Assembly: GCF_014873755.1 (NCBI RefSeq)
Contig: NZ_JADBEG010000001.1
Span: forward strand, 6,546,501 to 6,610,500
From: Amycolatopsis lexingtonensis
GTDB taxonomy: Bacteria; Actinomycetota; Actinomycetes; Mycobacteriales; Pseudonocardiaceae
Direction of reading: 5' to 3'
Length of the DNA stretch: 64,000 bases
Shown: positions 26,883-37,399 of the stretch, one piece after another
How positions within the stretch are numbered: position 1 is the stretch's first letter
How the letters are laid out: each line of letters begins with the position of its first letter
The notes under the pieces: generated by a model
Database searches by the model: none
The model's input: the letters and a program-made list of their open reading frames with translations, nothing else
Told to the model about the DNA's origin: nothing
Made by a program: the position numbers and the translations under genes

Positions 26883-28405
26883 GCGACGACGCCCTGCCCG
26901 AACCGGAAGACGTTGTCGGGGTCGTACTTCTTGGCGACGTCCTGCAGCCGCTGCGCGTTGTCGCCGTAGTAGGCGGTCTTCCAGTCGGGCAGGGCCGGGT
27001 CGATGTAGTTGACGTACCCGCCGCCCGCACCGGCCGCGGCGAGGCCGGCGGCGACCTCCCCCACCGACTGTGCGACCTTCTCCTGCGTCTTCGCCGTCGC
27101 GGGCGCGTAGATCTGGACGCTGGCCAGCGCGTCACGGTGCCAGAACGCGGTCGCGTTCTTCGCCGGTTCGCCGACCTTGCCGCCGAGCCCGTCGATGAGC
27201 AGGTCGGTGCCGGCGCGGCCGTCGGCGAGCGCGACGACCTTCGCGGCGTCCACCGGGCTCGTGATGATCCGCGACGACGCCACGAACGACTGCCGGTTCG
27301 AGCTGCCGGAGAAGTAGTTCATCGCGCCGAGGAAGTCGAGGCTCTTCACGGTGCGCTGGGTCGGCCGCGCGCCGGCGTTGGTGGTCAGGTTGTTGAGCAG
27401 GGTGTTCAGCCCGGACGCCCCGCCGACGTAGCAGCCGCCGACGCGGCACTGCACCGGCGAGCCGCCCGAAATCACGCAGTTCGCCCAGAGTTCCGGCGGC
27501 ATGGCGGCGATCCACTGCTGCCACGCGGCCAGCACGTCGGCCGCGGACCCGGCCGGGAAGTGCAGCGAGAAGACCGTCAGGTCCGGCGCCGGGTCGGTGT
27601 CGAAGGTGAACTCGGTGACGATGCCGAAGTTGCCGCCGCCCCCGCCGCGCAGGGCCCAGAACAGGTCCGGCTCGGAGTCCGCGGCCGCCTTGAGCACCCG
27701 GCCGTCGGCCATGACGACCTGCGCGGAACTGAGGTGGTCGCAGGTCAGCCCGTACTTGCGGGAGAGCACGCCGATGCCGCCGCCCAGGGTCAGCCCGGCG
27801 ATCCCGACCGTCGGGCAGGACCCGGCGGGCAGCGCGCGCCCGGCCCGCCCCAGCGCGGCGTAGACGTCCTTGAGCTTCGCGCCCGCGCCGATGACGGCCT
27901 GGCTGCCCTGGACGTCGATCTTGTCCAGCCCGGCCACGTCGACGATCACCCCGCCCTCGGGCACCGAGTAGCCGGCGTAGCTGTGCCCGCCGCTGCGCGC
28001 GGCGATGCTCGCGCGCCCGGCCACGGCCTTGACGCTGGTCTGGACGTCCTTCGGCGTCGATGCCGTCACCACGGCGACGGGGTTCCGGGTGTCGAAGAGC
28101 GGGTTGAACGCGCGCTTGGCGGAGTCGAAGCCGTCGGCGCCCGGACGCAGCAGGTTCCCGCTCAGCTGGCTGCGCAGGTCGTCCCAGTTCGGCGGCCCGG
28201 TCGGCAGCCGCGAGGTCGGCGGCCCGGACGTAGTGGGCGGCGGCGCGCTCGACGCGACCGGCGACGGCGTGCCGCCCGGCCCGCACGCGGCGGCGACGGC
28301 ACCGGCCGCCGACACCCCCGCCACCCGGAGGAACGTCCTTCTGTCCACAAGGGGGTGGACGCGCGGCCGTCCGGCGGGTTGCGCCTGGTCGTGCTCACTG
28401 TCCAC
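26879..28405 (-). CDS. Secreted Tat-lipoprotein FAD-binding oxidase (berberine-bridge type)
   Basis: 508 residues. The N-terminus has a twin-arginine signal (DRRTFLRVAGVSAAGAVAAAC) whose end, VAAAC-GPGG, fits a lipobox, so the protein is predicted to be exported folded and lipid-anchored. The VAO-type FAD domain has ARSGGHSYAGYS with the His for covalent FAD, and GLTCDHL with a Cys in the place used for a second FAD bond. The C-terminal BBE domain is YVNYIDPALPDWKTAYYGDN and QDVAKKYDPDNVFRFGQ. GTG at 28405 has GAGGAG six bases upstream. Last gene of the GMC oxidoreductase cluster. Confidence 0.92.
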   Translation of the reverse strand: MDSEHDQAQPAGRPRVHPLVDRRTFLRVAGVSAAGAVAAACGPGGTPSPVASSAPPPTTSGPPTSRLPTGPPNWDDLRSQLSGNLLRPGADGFDSAKRAFNPLFDTRNPVAVVTASTPKDVQTSVKAVAGRASIAARSGGHSYAGYSVPEGGVIVDVAGLDKIDVQGSQAVIGAGAKLKDVYAALGRAGRALPAGSCPTVGIAGLTLGGGIGVLSRKYGLTCDHLSSAQVVMADGRVLKAAADSEPDLFWALRGGGGGNFGIVTEFTFDTDPAPDLTVFSLHFPAGSAADVLAAWQQWIAAMPPELWANCVISGGSPVQCRVGGCYVGGASGLNTLLNNLTTNAGARPTQRTVKSLDFLGAMNYFSGSSNRQSFVASSRIITSPVDAAKVVALADGRAGTDLLIDGLGGKVGEPAKNATAFWHRDALASVQIYAPATAKTQEKVAQSVGEVAAGLAAAGAGGGYVNYIDPALPDWKTAYYGDNAQRLQDVAKKYDPDNVFRFGQGVVA

Positions 28406-28504
28406 AGCGGACTCCTCGGGGGCCGGGACGCCCAGTCTAGGTCGGCGGGCGGGCGGCAACACCTCGGCGCCCCACCCGGTACACGTACCGCGGCGGCCCG
28501 GCGT

Positions 28505-29215
28505 TCAGGACCAGGCCGGGATCCGCGGCACGGTGCCGTCCAGCTCCGCGCCGTCGGAGCGCCCGCTGAGCCAGGCCAGCAGCTGCCCGGCGGTGCCGGC
28601 GACGGTCGCGCCCGGGGCCGCGCCCATCGTCCACTCGAAACCGTCGGCGACCAGGCGCACCGCGGGCAGGTGCGCGCCGCGGGAAGTGATGGCGTGCTGC
28701 ACGACGTCGTCGGTGAGCGGGCCGAGCAGCCCGAGCACGCGATCGAGGTCGTAGCCGCGGTCGAGGTCGGCGAGGTGGATGGTCAGCTCGGACAACCGCA
28801 TCCGCGCGACGACGGTCCCGGTGACCGGCACGCCCTGCCGGTTGCGGGCCTCGCGCGCCCAGGCGTCGTCCGGCATCGCCGCGGCGTACTGCTCGAAGCG
28901 CCCGGCGGACGCGACGAAGTCGGCCAGGAGATCCGCGGCCGGGTGCTGCGCGCAGGCTTCGATGTCGGCGTCCCGCGCCTCGGCACTGGGGTACATCGGC
29001 GTCTCGACGCCGGTGTCCGCCCAGGTCAGCAGGTTCTTGAGGCCGTCGGCGTTGCGGGCGAGGTGGGCGAGCACGTGCGCCCGCGACCAGCCGGGCAACG
29101 CGCTGGGCGCGCGCAGTTCGGGTTCGCCGAGACCACCGATGGCCCTGGCCCATTCGTCGTCGAGCTTGCGAACTCCGTCGAGGAGCGCGTGTGCCTTCTC
29201 GGATGCCGTCGTCAC
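28505..29215 (-). CDS. Maleylpyruvate isomerase-family (mycothiol-dependent, DinB-fold) protein
   Basis: 236 residues. The N-terminal metal-binding bundle has ALPGWSRAHVLAHLARNADGL (His in GWSRxHVLxH) and LSELTIHLADLDRGYDL further on; the C-terminal SCP2-like part is GFEWTMGAAPGATVAGTAGQLLAWLSGR. The family includes mycothiol-dependent isomerases and transferases. GTG at 29215 lies ten bases after the ChoD-like gene's stop, so it is probably co-transcribed with it. Confidence 0.88.
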   Translation of the reverse strand: MTTASEKAHALLDGVRKLDDEWARAIGGLGEPELRAPSALPGWSRAHVLAHLARNADGLKNLLTWADTGVETPMYPSAEARDADIEACAQHPAADLLADFVASAGRFEQYAAAMPDDAWAREARNRQGVPVTGTVVARMRLSELTIHLADLDRGYDLDRVLGLLGPLTDDVVQHAITSRGAHLPAVRLVADGFEWTMGAAPGATVAGTAGQLLAWLSGRSDGAELDGTVPRIPAWS

Positions 29216-29225
29216 GGCGTCGAGT

Positions 29226-30938
29226 CTAGGAGGATCGGCGCAGCGCGGCGGGTGCTTCCGCGGGGACCGCGGGGTTCTTCGGCGCCACCGGCTCCAGCCG
29301 GACATAACCCGCGTCCTGTGCGGGTCGCTGGTCCGCCTCGCCCTTGTTCGGCCAGAACGAGAACGCCCGCTCGGCCTGTGCCGTGATCGTCAGGGACGGG
29401 TTCACGCCGAGGTTGGCCGTGATCGCCGCACCGTCGACCACCGACAGGCCCGGGTAGCCGAACACGCGGTGGTACGGGTCGATGACGCCCTCGTCGGCGG
29501 TGGCGCCGATCGGGACGCCGCCGATGAAGTGGGCCGTCAGCGGGATGTCGAAGATCTCGCCCCAGGTGCCGCCCGCGATGCCGCCGATGTGGTCGGCCGT
29601 GCGCTCGTTGGCCTCGTGGCCGGCCGGGATGAAGCTCGGGTTCGGCTCGCCGTGCCCCTGCTTCGACGTGTACTTGCGGCGGCCGAACAGCCCGCGCCGG
29701 GTGTACGTCGTGATCGAGTTGTCGAGGCTCTGCATCACCAGCAGGATCACCGTGCGCTCGGACCAGCGGTAGCCGTTGAGCAGCTTCGCCGTCTGGATCG
29801 GGTGCTTGACCATGAAGCTGACGGCCTGCCGCCAGCGCGGCACCGGCGAAGCGCCGTCGGTCGCGATCGTCTGCAGCATGCTCATCGCGTTGCTGCCCTT
29901 GCCGTAGCGGACCGGCTCGATGTGGGTGTTCTCGTCCGGGTGGATCGACGACGTGATCGCGACCCCGCGGCTGAAGTTCCGGCTCTCGTCGACGTCGGTC
30001 CGGGCGGCACCGATGATGGCCTCGGAGTTCGTCCGGGTCAGCTCGCCGAGCCGGCGGGACAGCTTCGGCAGCGTGCCGGTGTCCTTCAGCTTGTGCAGCA
30101 GGTTCTGCGTGCCCCAGGTACCCGCGGCGAAGACGACCTTCTCGGCCGTGATCGTCGTGCGGAACTTCTTCGACGTCGTGCCGGTCTTCTTCAGGTCGAC
30201 CTCGTACCCGCCCTCGACCGGGCGCACGGACGTCACCGTCGTGAGCGGGATGACCTTCGCGCCGTCCTGCTCGGCGAGGTAGAGGTAGTTCTTGACCAGG
30301 GTGTTCTTCGCCCCGACGCGGCAGCCGGTCATGCACGAGCCGCACTCGGTGCAGCCGACGCGCTCGGGGCCGGCGCCGCCGAAGTACGGGTCCTTCGCAC
30401 GCTCGCCCGGCTTGCCGAAGTACACGCCGACCGGCGTCGGGTGGAACGAATCGGCGACGCCCATGTCCTTCGCGACTTCGCGCATGACGACGTCCGACGG
30501 GGTGATCGTCGGGTTCGTGACGACGCCCAGCATCCGGCTCGCCTGGTCGTAGTGCGGCGCGAGCTCGGCTTCCCAGTCGGTGATGTGGGACCACTGCTTG
30601 TCGCGGTAGAACGGCTTGAGCGGCCGGTACAGCGTGTTCGCGTAAACCAGCGATCCGCCGCCGACGCCGGCGCCCGCGAGCACCATGACGTCGTTGAGCA
30701 TGTGGATGCGCTGGATGCCGTAGCAGCCGACCTGCGGCGCCCACAGGTAGCGCTTGAGGTCCCACGACGTCTTCGCGAACTCGTCGTCGGCGAACCTCCG
30801 CCCGGCCTCTACGACGGCTACCCGGTAGCCCTTCTCGGTGAGCCGCAGCGCCGCGACGCTGCCGCCGAACCCCGACCCCACCACGACGACGTCGTAGTCG
30901 GGGCCACCCGCACTGGTGGTGGTGTTACTGGCAGTCAC
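29226..30938 (-). CDS. choD: ChoD-like GMC oxidoreductase with CX2CX2CX3C motif
   Basis: 570 residues. FAD dinucleotide-binding motif YDVVVVGSGFGGSVAALRL at the N-terminus; AGAGVGGGSLVYANTL; C-terminal GMC segment GYPGLSVVDGAAITANLGVNPSLT. At about 196-206, GCTECGSCMTGCRVGAKNT has four Cys in a CX2CX2CX3C arrangement that could hold an Fe-S cluster. The M. tuberculosis ChoD (Rv3409c), also next to guaB3, is the likely orthologue; cholesterol as substrate is not established here. First gene of a three-gene minus-strand cluster. Confidence 0.9.
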   Translation of the reverse strand: MTASNTTTSAGGPDYDVVVVGSGFGGSVAALRLTEKGYRVAVVEAGRRFADDEFAKTSWDLKRYLWAPQVGCYGIQRIHMLNDVMVLAGAGVGGGSLVYANTLYRPLKPFYRDKQWSHITDWEAELAPHYDQASRMLGVVTNPTITPSDVVMREVAKDMGVADSFHPTPVGVYFGKPGERAKDPYFGGAGPERVGCTECGSCMTGCRVGAKNTLVKNYLYLAEQDGAKVIPLTTVTSVRPVEGGYEVDLKKTGTTSKKFRTTITAEKVVFAAGTWGTQNLLHKLKDTGTLPKLSRRLGELTRTNSEAIIGAARTDVDESRNFSRGVAITSSIHPDENTHIEPVRYGKGSNAMSMLQTIATDGASPVPRWRQAVSFMVKHPIQTAKLLNGYRWSERTVILLVMQSLDNSITTYTRRGLFGRRKYTSKQGHGEPNPSFIPAGHEANERTADHIGGIAGGTWGEIFDIPLTAHFIGGVPIGATADEGVIDPYHRVFGYPGLSVVDGAAITANLGVNPSLTITAQAERAFSFWPNKGEADQRPAQDAGYVRLEPVAPKNPAVPAEAPAALRRSS

Positions 30939-31104
30939 ACCTGGGAGCGTAACCCGGGGTCCACGTTCTGACCAGAGGTAAGTTACTGGCCGGTCACCCT
31001 TCTGGACGCTTACAGGAACGCTCTTGGTGGGTACTTATCTAAGTGCTCGATGTCCACGTCGGCGATGCACCGCCGGTCGGGACACGATCCCAGGAGGCAC
31101 CACG

Positions 31105-31305
31105 ATGAGCCCACGAAAGCTCACCGGTTGGCGCAAGTCGAGCCACAGCCACTTCGAGGAGAACGCCTGCGTCGAGGTCGGCACCGGTCCCGGCGTCGTC
31201 GGCGTGCGGGACACCAAGCAGGCGGCGCTGGCCGCCCGCCCGGTGCTCGTCTTCTCCAGGACCGCTTTCGCCGCGTTCCTCGACCACCTCACCGACGGAC
31301 GGTGA
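31105..31305 (+). CDS. DUF397 domain protein
   Basis: 66 residues, the full DUF397 domain: LTGWRKSSHSHFEENACVEV, GVVGVRDTKQ, then VLVFSRTAFAAFLDHLTDGR. ATG at 31105 with AGGAGG eight bases upstream. DUF397 genes usually sit beside an XRE regulator with DUF5753; here the domain is alone. The last codons lie inside a 27-bp sequence duplicated at the end of guaB3. Confidence 0.9.
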   Translation: MSPRKLTGWRKSSHSHFEENACVEVGTGPGVVGVRDTKQAALAARPVLVFSRTAFAAFLDHLTDGR

Positions 31306-31314
31306 GGCCCACCC
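31288..31314. repeat. 27-bp direct repeat, copy 1 (contains a 7-bp hairpin)
   Basis: Identical to 31456-31482. It covers the last five codons and stop of the DUF397 gene. Inside it CTCACCG and CGGTGAG form a perfect stem with a 5-base loop, so it may act as a terminator. Confidence 0.9.
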
Positions 31315-31455
31315 TAGCCGCGCTGATTGCCACGTTGAGGTTCGGCAGGAGACCGCGCTGCCTCGCGACCGGCCACCCACATCCGCGGCATCGCGGCGGG
31401 CTGCGATGCCGCCCGGCACGCCCGCCCCCACACTGCCGCAAGCGCCGGGAGGGGG

Positions 31456-31482
31456 CTCACCGACGGACGGTGAGGCCCACCC
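31456..31482. repeat. 27-bp direct repeat, copy 2 (3' end of guaB3)
   Basis: Identical to 31288-31314. On the minus strand it encodes the C-terminal VGLTVRR and stop of GuaB3, which is typical family sequence, so this is probably the ancestral copy. The 141 bp between the copies contain no gene that I can see. Confidence 0.9.
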
Positions 31483-32590
31483 GCTGGAATTCCTTGAGGT
31501 CCGAGTAGCCCGTCTTCGCCATCGCGCGGCGCAGGGCACCGAAGAGGTTCACCACGCCCTCCGCGTCGGACGACGGGCCGAACAGCAGGGTCTTGAGGTC
31601 GACCGCGTAGTCCGGGCCCGCCGCCACGCGCGAGCGCGGGAGGGACGGGTGCGCGGCCGCCGCGGTCCAGTACAGGCCCTGGCCGGGCGCGTCCTGTGCG
31701 GCGGCCAGCGGGGAGCCGAGCATGACGGCGTCCGCGCCGCACGCGATGGCCTTCGCGATGTCGCCCGAGGTCGTCATGCCGCCGTCCGCGAGGACGTGGA
31801 CGTAGCGGCCGCCGGTCTCGTCGAGGTAGTCGCGGCGGGCGGCCGCGGCGTCGATGATGGCCGTCGCCATCGGGACGCCGATGCCGAGGACGCGGTCGGT
31901 GCTGGTCACGCCCGGCGTGTAGCCGTGGCCGACGATGACGCCGGCGGCGCCGGTGCGCATCAGGTGCATCGCCGTGCGGTAGTCGCTGACGCCGCCGGCG
32001 ATCACCGGGACGTCGAGGCGGCCGATGAACTCCTTGAGGTTCAGCGGCTCGGCGTCGCGCTGCACGTGCTCGGCGGAGATGATCGTGCCCTGCACGACCA
32101 GGATCTCGACGCCGGCCGCGATCAGGTCCGGGGTCAGCTCGGCGGCGTGCTGCGGGCTGACGCGCGCGGCCACCGTGACGCCGGATTCGCGGACCGTCTT
32201 GATGGCCTCGCTCAGCAGGTCGAGCCGGATCGGCGCGGCGTGCAGCTCCTGCAGCACGCGGCCGACCGCGGTCGGGTCTTCGAGGTCCTCGGCCGCGCGG
32301 ACCAGCTGGAAGATGGCGTCCTCGACGTTCGCGTGCCGCGCCCACAGGCCTTCGGCGTTGAGCACGCCGAGCCCGCCCAGCTCGCCGACGGCGACCGCGG
32401 TGCCGGGCGAGACGATCGCGTCCGTCGGGTGCGTGACGAGCGGCAGGTCGAAGCGGTAGGCGTCGATCTGCCAGGAGGTGGACACCACCGAAGACGACCG
32501 GGTCCGCCGTGACGGCACGATCTCGACGTCGTCGAGGTCATACGCCCGCCGCGCGGTGCGGCCCATCCCGATCTCGACCAGGTCCCGCAC
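31457..32590 (-). CDS. guaB3: GuaB3 family IMP dehydrogenase-related protein
   Basis: 377-residue TIM-barrel protein of the IMPDH/GMPR superfamily without CBS domains. [20 protein letters not shown] and ADAVMLGSPLA match the phosphate-binding region. The loop that in IMPDH carries catalytic Cys reads VGHGYTPGVTSTDRVLG and has no Cys, so classical IMPDH chemistry is doubtful. GTG at 32590 with GGAGGAGG six bases upstream. Actinobacteria keep this gene next to guaB2 and choD; its reaction is not settled. Confidence 0.93.
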   Translation of the reverse strand: MRDLVEIGMGRTARRAYDLDDVEIVPSRRTRSSSVVSTSWQIDAYRFDLPLVTHPTDAIVSPGTAVAVGELGGLGVLNAEGLWARHANVEDAIFQLVRAAEDLEDPTAVGRVLQELHAAPIRLDLLSEAIKTVRESGVTVAARVSPQHAAELTPDLIAAGVEILVVQGTIISAEHVQRDAEPLNLKEFIGRLDVPVIAGGVSDYRTAMHLMRTGAAGVIVGHGYTPGVTSTDRVLGIGVPMATAIIDAAAARRDYLDETGGRYVHVLADGGMTTSGDIAKAIACGADAVMLGSPLAAAQDAPGQGLYWTAAAAHPSLPRSRVAAGPDYAVDLKTLLFGPSSDAEGVVNLFGALRRAMAKTGYSDLKEFQRVGLTVRR

Positions 32591-32671
32591 GTGAAGCCTC
32601 CTCCGACGACGACAATCTGCCGTGCCCCATTGTCGCTAGTCCGCGTGGGTGACCTGCGCACGGGGGTGGCA

Positions 32672-33196
32672 CTACACGCGGACGAAGACCGCGATCGGCG
32701 CCAGCGCCGCCCCCAGCGCCAAGGCCAGCCAGGTCGCCACCGGTGGGTAGACGTTGAGCCGCACCGCGCCGAAGTACACCGCGCCCAGCGCGAGCAGGGC
32801 CGCGGCGATCAGCAGGACCGGCCGGACGACGCCCGGGCGCAGGTCGACCACGCCGCCGCCCGCGCGGAGGTAGGCGATGCCGCCGTCCGCCGTGGAGACG
32901 TCGAGCACGACCGGCTGGCCGGCCGGCAGGTCGAGGCCCGCGTCGACGGCGGTGACGTGGTACTGCCGCCCGCCCGCGACGATCGAGAGCGTGTGGCTGA
33001 GCCCGCCCTCCCCGCCGACCGGGAGCGCGCCGCGCTCGTGGGACACCACGAACCCTTCGACGCGGTACGTCGGCGCGTCCCGCCCGGCCAGCACCTGGCA
33101 CATCAGGCAGACGATGCCGCCGAGGAACAACGACACCAGCGCGACGGCCGTGAAGAACACCGCGCGCAGCACCCGCGTCAAGCGGCCGACCGTCAT
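32672..33196 (-). CDS. Membrane protein (174 aa)
   Basis: Not assigned. One hydrophobic segment near the N-terminus (about 10-34, AVFFTAVALVSLFLGGIVCLMCQ), a soluble beta-rich middle (about 40-120) resembling DUF3592-type domains (TYRVEGFVVSHERGALP, GRQYHVTAVDAGL), and two C-terminal spans (about 125-145 and 150-172). Located between guaB3 and guaB2 on the same strand. Confidence 0.78.
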   Translation of the reverse strand: MTVGRLTRVLRAVFFTAVALVSLFLGGIVCLMCQVLAGRDAPTYRVEGFVVSHERGALPVGGEGGLSHTLSIVAGGRQYHVTAVDAGLDLPAGQPVVLDVSTADGGIAYLRAGGGVVDLRPGVVRPVLLIAAALLALGAVYFGAVRLNVYPPVATWLALALGAALAPIAVFVRV

Positions 33197-33270
33197 GCCC
33201 CCCAGTGCACACTACGACGGCCACGCAAGGCGATAGGCCGATCACCGTAAGCACTCTATGTCACCATAAC

Positions 33271-33723
33271 TCAGAATGAGACCCGCTCGACGGAGTCCGA
33301 ACGCAGCACTGACTCCTGCTCGAACTGCTTCCGGTAATCGGCGCGGATCTCCTCGATCTCCCGCTCGGCCGCGCGGTCGGCGAACGGGTACAGCAGCACG
33401 ATCACGTGGGTGTGCTCCCGCACGATCGCGCCGGACCCGCCCCGCCACTGGCCGCTGCCGTCGAGACGCGTGAAGCCGTCCGGGAACGCCGGGGTGATCT
33501 CCCGGTCGGAGAACGCCGCGAACTCCTTGTCGGTCACCTCGGTGCCGTCCGGCTTGCCGGTGCCGAAGAACAGCTCCGTGCGCTTCCAGACCTCCCCCGG
33601 CGACTGCGCCTGCGCGAACGCGGGCGCGGCCGGGGTGCCGGCGGCGGACGCCGTGATGCCGCCACCGAGGCCGACGAGCGCTGCCGCCGCGGCCGTCACC
33701 AAAGTCCGTCGTGGCATCGCCAT
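33271..33723 (-). CDS. Secreted DUF3574 family protein
   Basis: 150 residues. Signal peptide MPRRTLVTAAAAALVGLGGG followed by ITASA; cleavage probably near ASA-AG or AFA-QA. The mature part has VWKRTELFFGTGKPDGTEVT, EREITPAFPDGFT-like DREITPAFPDGFTRLDGSGQW and VIVLLYPFAD, matching the DUF3574 core. ATG at 33723 has GAGGAGG seven bases upstream. Function unknown. Confidence 0.85.
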   Translation of the reverse strand: MAMPRRTLVTAAAAALVGLGGGITASAAGTPAAPAFAQAQSPGEVWKRTELFFGTGKPDGTEVTDKEFAAFSDREITPAFPDGFTRLDGSGQWRGGSGAIVREHTHVIVLLYPFADRAAEREIEEIRADYRKQFEQESVLRSDSVERVSF

Positions 33724-33797
33724 GCGTCCCCTCCTCGAATCGCCGCGGCCGAGTGTCCCGGCCGCGGCGGCCGGAGGGGAACGAACGAAAGGGCGGA

Positions 33798-35890
<2,093 letters not shown>

Positions 35891-35896
35891 TAGCCG

Positions 35897-36826
35897 TTAT
35901 TCGCCGCCGACGCTCTGCTGCTCGCCCGCGGTCTCGCTGCGCGGGGTGCCCGGTTCGTTCCCCGTCGCGCCCGTCGTGGTCGGCGGCGGGGTGGGCGTCG
36001 GGGTCGGGGTCTCGGTGGTGGGCGGCGGAGGCGTCGGGGTCGGCGTCCCGCTGCCCGGCAGGCTGGTGGTGCCGCTGCCGCTGCCCGGGATGGACGTCGC
36101 CGAGCCCGCCGGCGGCACCTGCGTCGACGACGCGCCGGGCGGCACCGTCGGCACCGAGGTCTGGATCGGGCCCTGGACCGGCGCTTCCGGGTTCTGCAGC
36201 TGTGCGGCGAGCTGCCGGTGCTGCTCCATCAGCTGGTCGCGGTTGTCCTCGTCGCTGACCTGGGACAGCGCGGCCTGTGCGGCGTCGAGGGCTTCGCGGG
36301 CGGCGTCGAGGTTGCCGCCGGCGATGGCCAGGTTCGCCTTCTCGAGGTCGAGCTTCGCGTTCGCGGCGGCCTCGACCGAGCGGGTGTGATCGGAGTACAG
36401 GACCTTCGCGAGGCCCCAGAGGGTGTCGCCGGGTTCCGCGGAGCGCGCGGCCAGCCCGGTCCCGGTGAACGCGATCGCCAGCACGGCGGCGGCGACGGCG
36501 ATGGGGACGAGCAGCCTGCGGCGGCGTCCGCTCGAGGCGTGCCGCTTCGCGAGAGCGGCGGTGCTGACGGTGCGCACGGCGGTGTCGACGTCGACGAGCT
36601 CGGCCAGCGGCTCGCTGTCGATGTCTCTTCGCCACGCGACCAGCAACGCGTTCAGCTCCTGGTCGCCGAGGCCGTCGGCCAGCGCCGGGTCGGACCCTCC
36701 GAGCGCGTCGAGCAGCGCGTCATCGGCTTGCACGGCTGACAGGTCGGCGGCGAATTCCGCCTCCGAAGCCGTCAGGCCACTGCCGAAGACGTCGTCCGGC
36801 TCGAAACCTCTCTCGTGACCGGTCAC
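35897..36826 (-). CDS. rsdA: Anti-sigma-D factor RsdA
   Basis: 309 residues. The N-terminal segment EPDDVFGSGLTASEAEFAAD followed by LSAVQADDALLDALGG resembles the sigma-binding part of RsdA. One membrane span at about 104-124 (LLVPIAVAAAVLAIAFTGTG). A helical extracytoplasmic stretch LDLEKANLAIAGGNLDAARE is followed by a long Pro/Thr/Gly/Ser-rich tail. GTG at 36826 abuts the sigD stop, with GGAGG at the end of sigD as ribosome-binding site, so the two are coupled. Regulated proteolysis is expected by analogy. Confidence 0.9.
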   Translation of the reverse strand: MTGHERGFEPDDVFGSGLTASEAEFAADLSAVQADDALLDALGGSDPALADGLGDQELNALLVAWRRDIDSEPLAELVDVDTAVRTVSTAALAKRHASSGRRRRLLVPIAVAAAVLAIAFTGTGLAARSAEPGDTLWGLAKVLYSDHTRSVEAAANAKLDLEKANLAIAGGNLDAAREALDAAQAALSQVSDEDNRDQLMEQHRQLAAQLQNPEAPVQGPIQTSVPTVPPGASSTQVPPAGSATSIPGSGSGTTSLPGSGTPTPTPPPPTTETPTPTPTPPPTTTGATGNEPGTPRSETAGEQQSVGGE

Positions 36827-37399
36827 TCAGATCACCTCCTCCGCGGCCAGGACCTTTCTCAGCCGCGCGAGGGCGCGGTGCTGGGCGACGCGGACGGCAC
36901 CGGGGGTGGAGCCGACCGCGTCCGCGGTCTCCTCCGCCGACAGGCCGACAACCACGCGAAGCACCACGATCTCCCGCTGCTTGTCCGGCAGCACCTGCAA
37001 CAACTGGGACATCCGCTCGTTCAGCTCACCTTGCAGCGCGCGCTGCTCGGGGCCGACCCCACCTTCGATCTCGTCGGGTATCTCGGCCACCGGCTCGGCT
37101 CGGTTGCGCGCCGCCGCGCGGTGCGCGTCGGCCACCTTGTGCTGGGCGATCCCGTAGACGAAGGCCAGGAACGGGCGGCCTTGATCGCGGTACGAGGGCA
37201 ATGCCGTGAGCACCGCGAGACACACCTCCTGCGCAACGTCGTCCGCCGAAGCGAACGATCGCTCCTGCCTGCCAACCCGAGCGCGGCAATACCGCACTAC
37301 CAGTGGACGGATAGCAGCCAGCAGCCGCTCCACTGCCTGGGGATCTCCCTCGACAGCAGCGGCGACCGGTTCATCCAGTCCATCCCCCACATTGGCCAT
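36827..37399 (-). CDS. sigD: ECF-type RNA polymerase sigma factor SigD
   Basis: 190 residues. Region 2: VVRYCRARVGRQERSFASAD then DVAQEVCLAVLTALPSYRDQ, and PFLAFVYGIAQHKVADAHR. Region 4: LLQVLPDKQREIVVLRVVVG, then LSAEETADAVGSTPGAVRVAQHRALARLR. ATG at 37399 (MANVGDGLDE) is chosen; in-frame upstream sequence lacks the family pattern. Followed directly by its anti-sigma factor. In mycobacteria SigD acts in stationary phase and starvation. Confidence 0.93.
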   Translation of the reverse strand: MANVGDGLDEPVAAAVEGDPQAVERLLAAIRPLVVRYCRARVGRQERSFASADDVAQEVCLAVLTALPSYRDQGRPFLAFVYGIAQHKVADAHRAAARNRAEPVAEIPDEIEGGVGPEQRALQGELNERMSQLLQVLPDKQREIVVLRVVVGLSAEETADAVGSTPGAVRVAQHRALARLRKVLAAEEVI

